From Desulfobacterales bacterium (GTDB lineage: Bacteria; Desulfobacterota; Desulfobacteria; Desulfobacterales; UBA5852): DNA of 9,360 nucleotides. The notes beneath the pieces are model-generated. The model worked only from the letters and a program-made list of their open reading frames with translations. It was not told the origin of the DNA and searched no databases. The position numbers were made by a program, and so were the translations under genes. Shown piece after piece: positions 6,589 to 9,360 of this stretch. The stretch lies in NCBI GenBank assembly GCA_030066455.1, contig JASJBQ010000171.1:1-9360 (forward strand). The letters are read 5' to 3'. Position 1 is the first letter of the stretch; each line of letters begins with the position of its first letter.

Positions 6589-7842
6589 TCATTCCTTCTC
6601 TCGCCAGATGGATGCACCCAGCTGTTGCAGTTTGGCCTCGATGCGCTCGTAGCCGCGGTCAAGATGATAAACGCGGTGGACCTCCGTCACGCCCTCAGCC
6701 ACCAGGCCGGCCAAGACCAGCGAAGCACTGGCGCGCAAGTCGCTGGCCATGACCGGCGCGCCGGATAGGGCGGCCCGGCCCCTGATGACGGCGGTATCCC
6801 CGGATACGACGATATCGGCCCCCAGCCGCTTGAGTTCACTGACATGGATAAAGCGGTTTTCGAAAATCGTCTCCGCAATGATACTCTGACCGTTGGCCAC
6901 CGACATGAGCACCATGAACTGGGCCTGCATGTCGGTGGGAAAGCCGGGATAGGTCTGGGTGCGGATATCGAGACTTTCGATCGGACGATCGCCCTGGACA
7001 CGAATACCTCCGGGGGTCTGATCGATGCGGGCCCCGGCCTGAACGAGCTTGTCGCATACGGCCCCGAGGTGTTCCCCCTCACAATCGGTCAGGGTGACAT
7101 CACCGGCCGTCAGCGCGGCCGCCACCATAAAAGTACCGGCTTCGATGCGGTCGGGTATGATGGCCGCTTCCACTGCATCCAGATGATCGACGCCTTCGAT
7201 TTTGACGACAGCGGTTCCCGCGCCCTCGATTCGCGCCCCCATACGATTCAACACCGCGGCCAAGGCCACCACCTCCGGCTCGCGCGCAGCATTGCGCAGC
7301 ACAGTGACACCCTCCGCCAGCGCCGCCGCCATAAGCAGATTTTCGGTGCCGGTGACCGAAACGGTGTCAAAATAGATTTCAGCGCCCTTGAGCCGCTTGG
7401 CCCGCGCTTCCACGTAGCCGTGCTGAAGATCGATTTCGGCCCCCAGAAGCGCCAGGCCTTTCAAGTGCAGGTTGATGGGCCGCGCGCCGATGGCGCACCC
7501 GCCGGGCAGCGACACCCGCGCATGCTGAAGACGAGCCAGCAATGGTCCCAACACGAGGATCGACGCACGCATCTTGCGCACCAGATTGTACGGGGCCTCG
7601 CTGCTGGCCAAGCTGGCCGCACTGACCACCACTTCGTCGGCCCGGCGTTCGACACGGGCCCCGAGACTTTGCAGCAATTGGATGATACTGGTAATATCAC
7701 GCAGATCCGGCACATTCGTGAACCGACACGTGCCGTCCGTGAGCAGGGATGCCGCCAGGATCGGCAGGGCCGCATTTTTGGCACCGCTGATGGCGACGGT
7801 TCCCTCCAGGCGCCGTCCGCCTTTGACTAGTATTTTGTCCAT
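6589..7842 (-). CDS. murA: UDP-N-acetylglucosamine 1-carboxyvinyltransferase
   Basis: MurA catalyses the first committed step of peptidoglycan synthesis in the cytoplasm, transferring enolpyruvate from phosphoenolpyruvate to UDP-GlcNAc. The 417-residue product has the usual family length. [12 protein letters not shown] (20-31) carries the conserved Lys22-Asn23 pair. [10 protein letters not shown] (113-122) holds the active-site Cys116, equivalent to Cys115 of E. coli and the residue that fosfomycin alkylates, so the enzyme should be of the fosfomycin-sensitive Cys type. [11 protein letters not shown] (298-308) carries Asp304, equivalent to the catalytic Asp305. The protein covers both halves of the EPSP-synthase fold with no break. 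The ATG at 7842 follows an AAAAGGG stretch and a GGAG nine bases upstream. A terminator at 7943-7985 separates it from the upstream electron-transfer operon, so it should have its own promoter within 7843-7942, but I cannot pick one convincingly. Confidence 0.98.
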   Translation of the reverse strand: MDKILVKGGRRLEGTVAISGAKNAALPILAASLLTDGTCRFTNVPDLRDITSIIQLLQSLGARVERRADEVVVSAASLASSEAPYNLVRKMRASILVLGPLLARLQHARVSLPGGCAIGARPINLHLKGLALLGAEIDLQHGYVEARAKRLKGAEIYFDTVSVTGTENLLMAAALAEGVTVLRNAAREPEVVALAAVLNRMGARIEGAGTAVVKIEGVDHLDAVEAAIIPDRIEAGTFMVAAALTAGDVTLTDCEGEHLGAVCDKLVQAGARIDQTPGGIRVQGDRPIESLDIRTQTYPGFPTDMQAQFMVLMSVANGQSIIAETIFENRFIHVSELKRLGADIVVSGDTAVIRGRAALSGAPVMASDLRASASLVLAGLVAEGVTEVHRVYHLDRGYERIEAKLQQLGASIWREKE

Positions 7843-7942
7843 ACCCTTTTACTCCGATGGTCAATGGGGCCCGGTAAGCACTCAAGTTGGGGAGCATGCC
7901 GATCATCCCACCCCCTCCGATCGCCGCCCGCCGCGTCGCTTC

Positions 7943-7985
7943 AAAAAAAACGCTTCCCCCCGTTGACGGGCAACAAGGAGAAGCG
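7943..7985 (-). terminator. Rho-independent terminator of the NrfD operon
   Basis: On the minus strand, CGCTTC (complement of 7980-7985) pairs with GAAGCG (complement of 7951-7956). The stem is extended by CC/GG pairs towards the loop and followed by eight T (complement of 7943-7950). It lies 23 bases after the stop of the 52-residue membrane protein gene and closes the upstream operon before murA. Confidence 0.85.
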
Positions 7986-8008
7986 CTGAACAGCAGTTAG
8001 GGAAAGAT

Positions 8009-8167
8009 CTAATGGTGGTGGCCGCCCTTGCCCTGGGCCGTATCGACGATCGATTTGATGATGATAAACGTCATACCGGCCCCCAGGATGCTCAGCGCGT
8101 ACCAGAGCCCGCCCATGAAAACAATGTGGGACATATCCCAGATCCATTCAAAATTAAAGGGGAACAT
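8009..8167 (-). CDS. 52-residue membrane protein, HmcD/NhcD-like by position and size
   Basis: A small protein starting MFPFNFEWIWDMSH, with one hydrophobic segment at about residues 14-38 (VFMGGLWYALSILGAGMTF and onward), a short amphipathic tail and the C-terminus GKGGHHH. It has a strong ribosome binding site, AAGGAGG, seven bases before the ATG at 8167. It begins 27 bases after the stop of the NrfD-family gene and is followed by the operon's terminator, so it is the last gene of that operon. In Hmc-type complexes of sulfate reducers, the NrfD subunit (HmcC) is followed by a membrane protein of about 50 residues (HmcD); size and position match, and I infer it is a small structural subunit of the same complex. 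No sequence motif proves this. The three terminal His residues could bind metal or be incidental. Confidence 0.8.
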   Translation of the reverse strand: MFPFNFEWIWDMSHIVFMGGLWYALSILGAGMTFIIIKSIVDTAQGKGGHHH

Positions 8168-8194
8168 AAGCTTGCCTCCTTGAGGATCGCGGCG

Positions 8195-9360
8195 TTAGGC
8201 CTCCGCCGGCGTCATTCCCGGTTCTTCGGCGCCCGCCGTATCGTCGTCGGCGTCAACGGCCGCTTCTACAGCCGGCGGCGTCTCCGGTTCAATCGGGTTC
8301 AATTCGGCCTCATCCGGAAAGACCGGCAGATACCGGTAGGAAATCATGACCAGCATGACGCCGTAGGCTACGGGCAGAATGGTGGTGGCCACTTCCTGCC
8401 AACTGGGGATGTACATGACCCACTGATCGAACTGCATCACCGGCATCGCCATGACCTGAAGCACCATGACCCAGCGGTTCAGACTGACACCGATGACGCC
8501 CAGCGTAACGGCAATGAAAAGGCCGATGGGGTTCTGGCGAATTTTCGGGGAGATCAGCATCAGCGCCGGCAGCACCCCGCACACCAGGAGTTCGGCCGCA
8601 AGAATCCAGTAGCCGTAAAGGGGATTGTTGGAGTAGAAATCCTTGAGGGTGAAACCGAGGCCGGGGGCGGTGACATTGGCCCAGTAGAGGGTGTCGATGA
8701 TCTTGGCGATGGTGTAGGTAAATATCATCCAGCCGGAAATTTTGGCCAGTAATTGGACGGCCGATTCCCGCACCAGTTTCTTAGCGGTGATCTTTTCCGT
8801 GATGCGCACGAGCCAGATGGTAAAGCAGGGCCCGTAGGCCGCCGCCGACCAGGTGAACAGGAAGAAGGTCCAGGGCCAGATGAAAAGATGCTCCCGGAAT
8901 CCAAAGGGGCGACCGAACATGACACCGGGCACGCCGCCCAGGGAGCCCTGGTGAAAGAAGCTCAGGAAGGCCCCGGTGGCGGCGAACACCGCCATGTAGG
9001 TGTGCATGTTGTGACTTAGGTTGTGAAAAAAGGGCACCTTGTCGATCTGCCGGTTCTCCAGGATCAGGGGGATGTATTCGATGGTCAGCACCGCGAAATA
9101 GCAGGACAGGCAGAAGGCCACCTCGGTCAGCATGGAATGCACGTTGGCATGCCAGAAGATATACCAGGAGCGCAGGGGCTGGCCAACGTCGATGGCCAGA
9201 ATCAGCAGGGCCGAACTGTAGCAGATGAATCCGATCAGGACGGCAAAATTGATGATATGCTTCAGATCGTCCTTGCCGAAGACGTACTTCATCAGTCCGG
9301 TGAAGAACGCGCCGCCGCCCAGTGCGATGACCGCCAGGTCGGCCCAGATCCAGAGCGCGA
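8195..9360 (-). CDS. NrfD/HmcC-family membrane subunit (N-terminus outside window)
   Basis: A polytopic membrane protein of the NrfD/PsrC family, the quinone-interacting subunit of membrane redox complexes such as Hmc, Nhc, HybB-type hydrogenases and Qrc. The frame stays open from an internal ATG at 9292 to the window edge and encodes ADLAVIALGGGAFFTG upstream of it, a typical NrfD first helix. The true start is therefore outside; at least 387 residues are seen. About nine or ten hydrophobic segments follow. Family marks include the HANVHSMLTEVAFC stretch and FFHQGSLGG, matching the conserved His-Gln-x-Ser-Leu-Gly of HybB/HmcC proteins. The last 40 or so residues are Glu/Asp/Pro/Ala-rich and presumably extramembranous. 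It is followed after 27 bases by the 52-residue protein. HmcC/NhcC is the best guess; the identity of the complex depends on genes beyond the window. Confidence 0.9.
   Translation of the reverse strand, partial: ALWIWADLAVIALGGGAFFTGLMKYVFGKDDLKHIINFAVLIGFICYSSALLILAIDVGQPLRSWYIFWHANVHSMLTEVAFCLSCYFAVLTIEYIPLILENRQIDKVPFFHNLSHNMHTYMAVFAATGAFLSFFHQGSLGGVPGVMFGRPFGFREHLFIWPWTFFLFTWSAAAYGPCFTIWLVRITEKITAKKLVRESAVQLLAKISGWMIFTYTIAKIIDTLYWANVTAPGLGFTLKDFYSNNPLYGYWILAAELLVCGVLPALMLISPKIRQNPIGLFIAVTLGVIGVSLNRWVMVLQVMAMPVMQFDQWVMYIPSWQEVATTILPVAYGVMLVMISYRYLPVFPDEAELNPIEPETPPAVEAAVDADDDTAGAEEPGMTPAEA

Noticed and set aside
6844..7830. Plus-strand open frame of 328 codons opposite murA
   Set aside because: It is a mirror of murA codon usage with no recognisable motif or start signal, whereas the minus-strand murA is unambiguous.
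7951..7985. Possible riboswitch or sRNA before murA
   Set aside because: The structure is fully explained as an intrinsic terminator with an eight-T tract for the upstream operon.
9292..9292. ATG at 9292 as the start of the NrfD-family gene
   Set aside because: The same frame remains open to the window edge and encodes ADLAVIALGGGAFFTG, a typical first NrfD helix, so this methionine is internal.

Overview
The window looks like a piece of a GC-rich chromosome from an anaerobic member of the Desulfobacterota (formerly Deltaproteobacteria), probably a sulfate reducer. The main pointers are an NrfD-family membrane subunit of the HmcC type followed by a tiny membrane protein (the order seen in Hmc/Nhc-type electron-transfer complexes), and the conserved proteobacterial tRNA-Thr/Tyr/Gly/Thr-tuf block. 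The genus-level assignment is inference.

Layout. Positions 1-730, minus strand: the first 37 codons of tuf (EF-Tu), preceded by four tRNA genes in transcription order Thr(TGT), Tyr(GTA), Gly(TCC), Thr(GGT), all with encoded CCA. Positions 731-1297: no convincing gene; an AT-rich stretch next to the tRNAs probably carries their promoter, and beyond it lies a GC-richer stretch I cannot explain. Positions 1298-3288, plus strand: a promoter, an MltD-like lipoprotein lytic transglycosylase with three LysM repeats, and a strong hairpin terminator. That terminator also faces a convergent minus-strand gene (3311-3571) for an unrecognised 86-residue protein with two membrane segments. Positions 3821-6295, minus: comEC, the DNA-uptake channel protein. 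Positions 6589-7842, minus: murA. Positions 7943-7985: a Rho-independent terminator separating murA from the operon upstream of it. Positions 8009-9360, minus: the 3' end of that operon, with a 52-residue membrane protein and a partial NrfD/HmcC-like quinone-interacting subunit that runs off the window edge.

How the genes relate. The window is mainly core chromosome: translation (tuf and tRNAs), peptidoglycan precursor synthesis (murA), peptidoglycan cleavage (MltD-like protein), DNA uptake (comEC) and respiratory membrane electron transfer (NrfD module). I see no insertion sequence, CRISPR array, phage gene or defence system. I found no convincing new multi-gene system. The items most worth a second look are the 52-residue His-ended membrane protein, the apparent lack of HmcE/HmcF partners after the NrfD gene, the orphan 86-residue membrane protein with a tandem repeat upstream, and the gene-free stretch between the tRNA operon and the transglycosylase.
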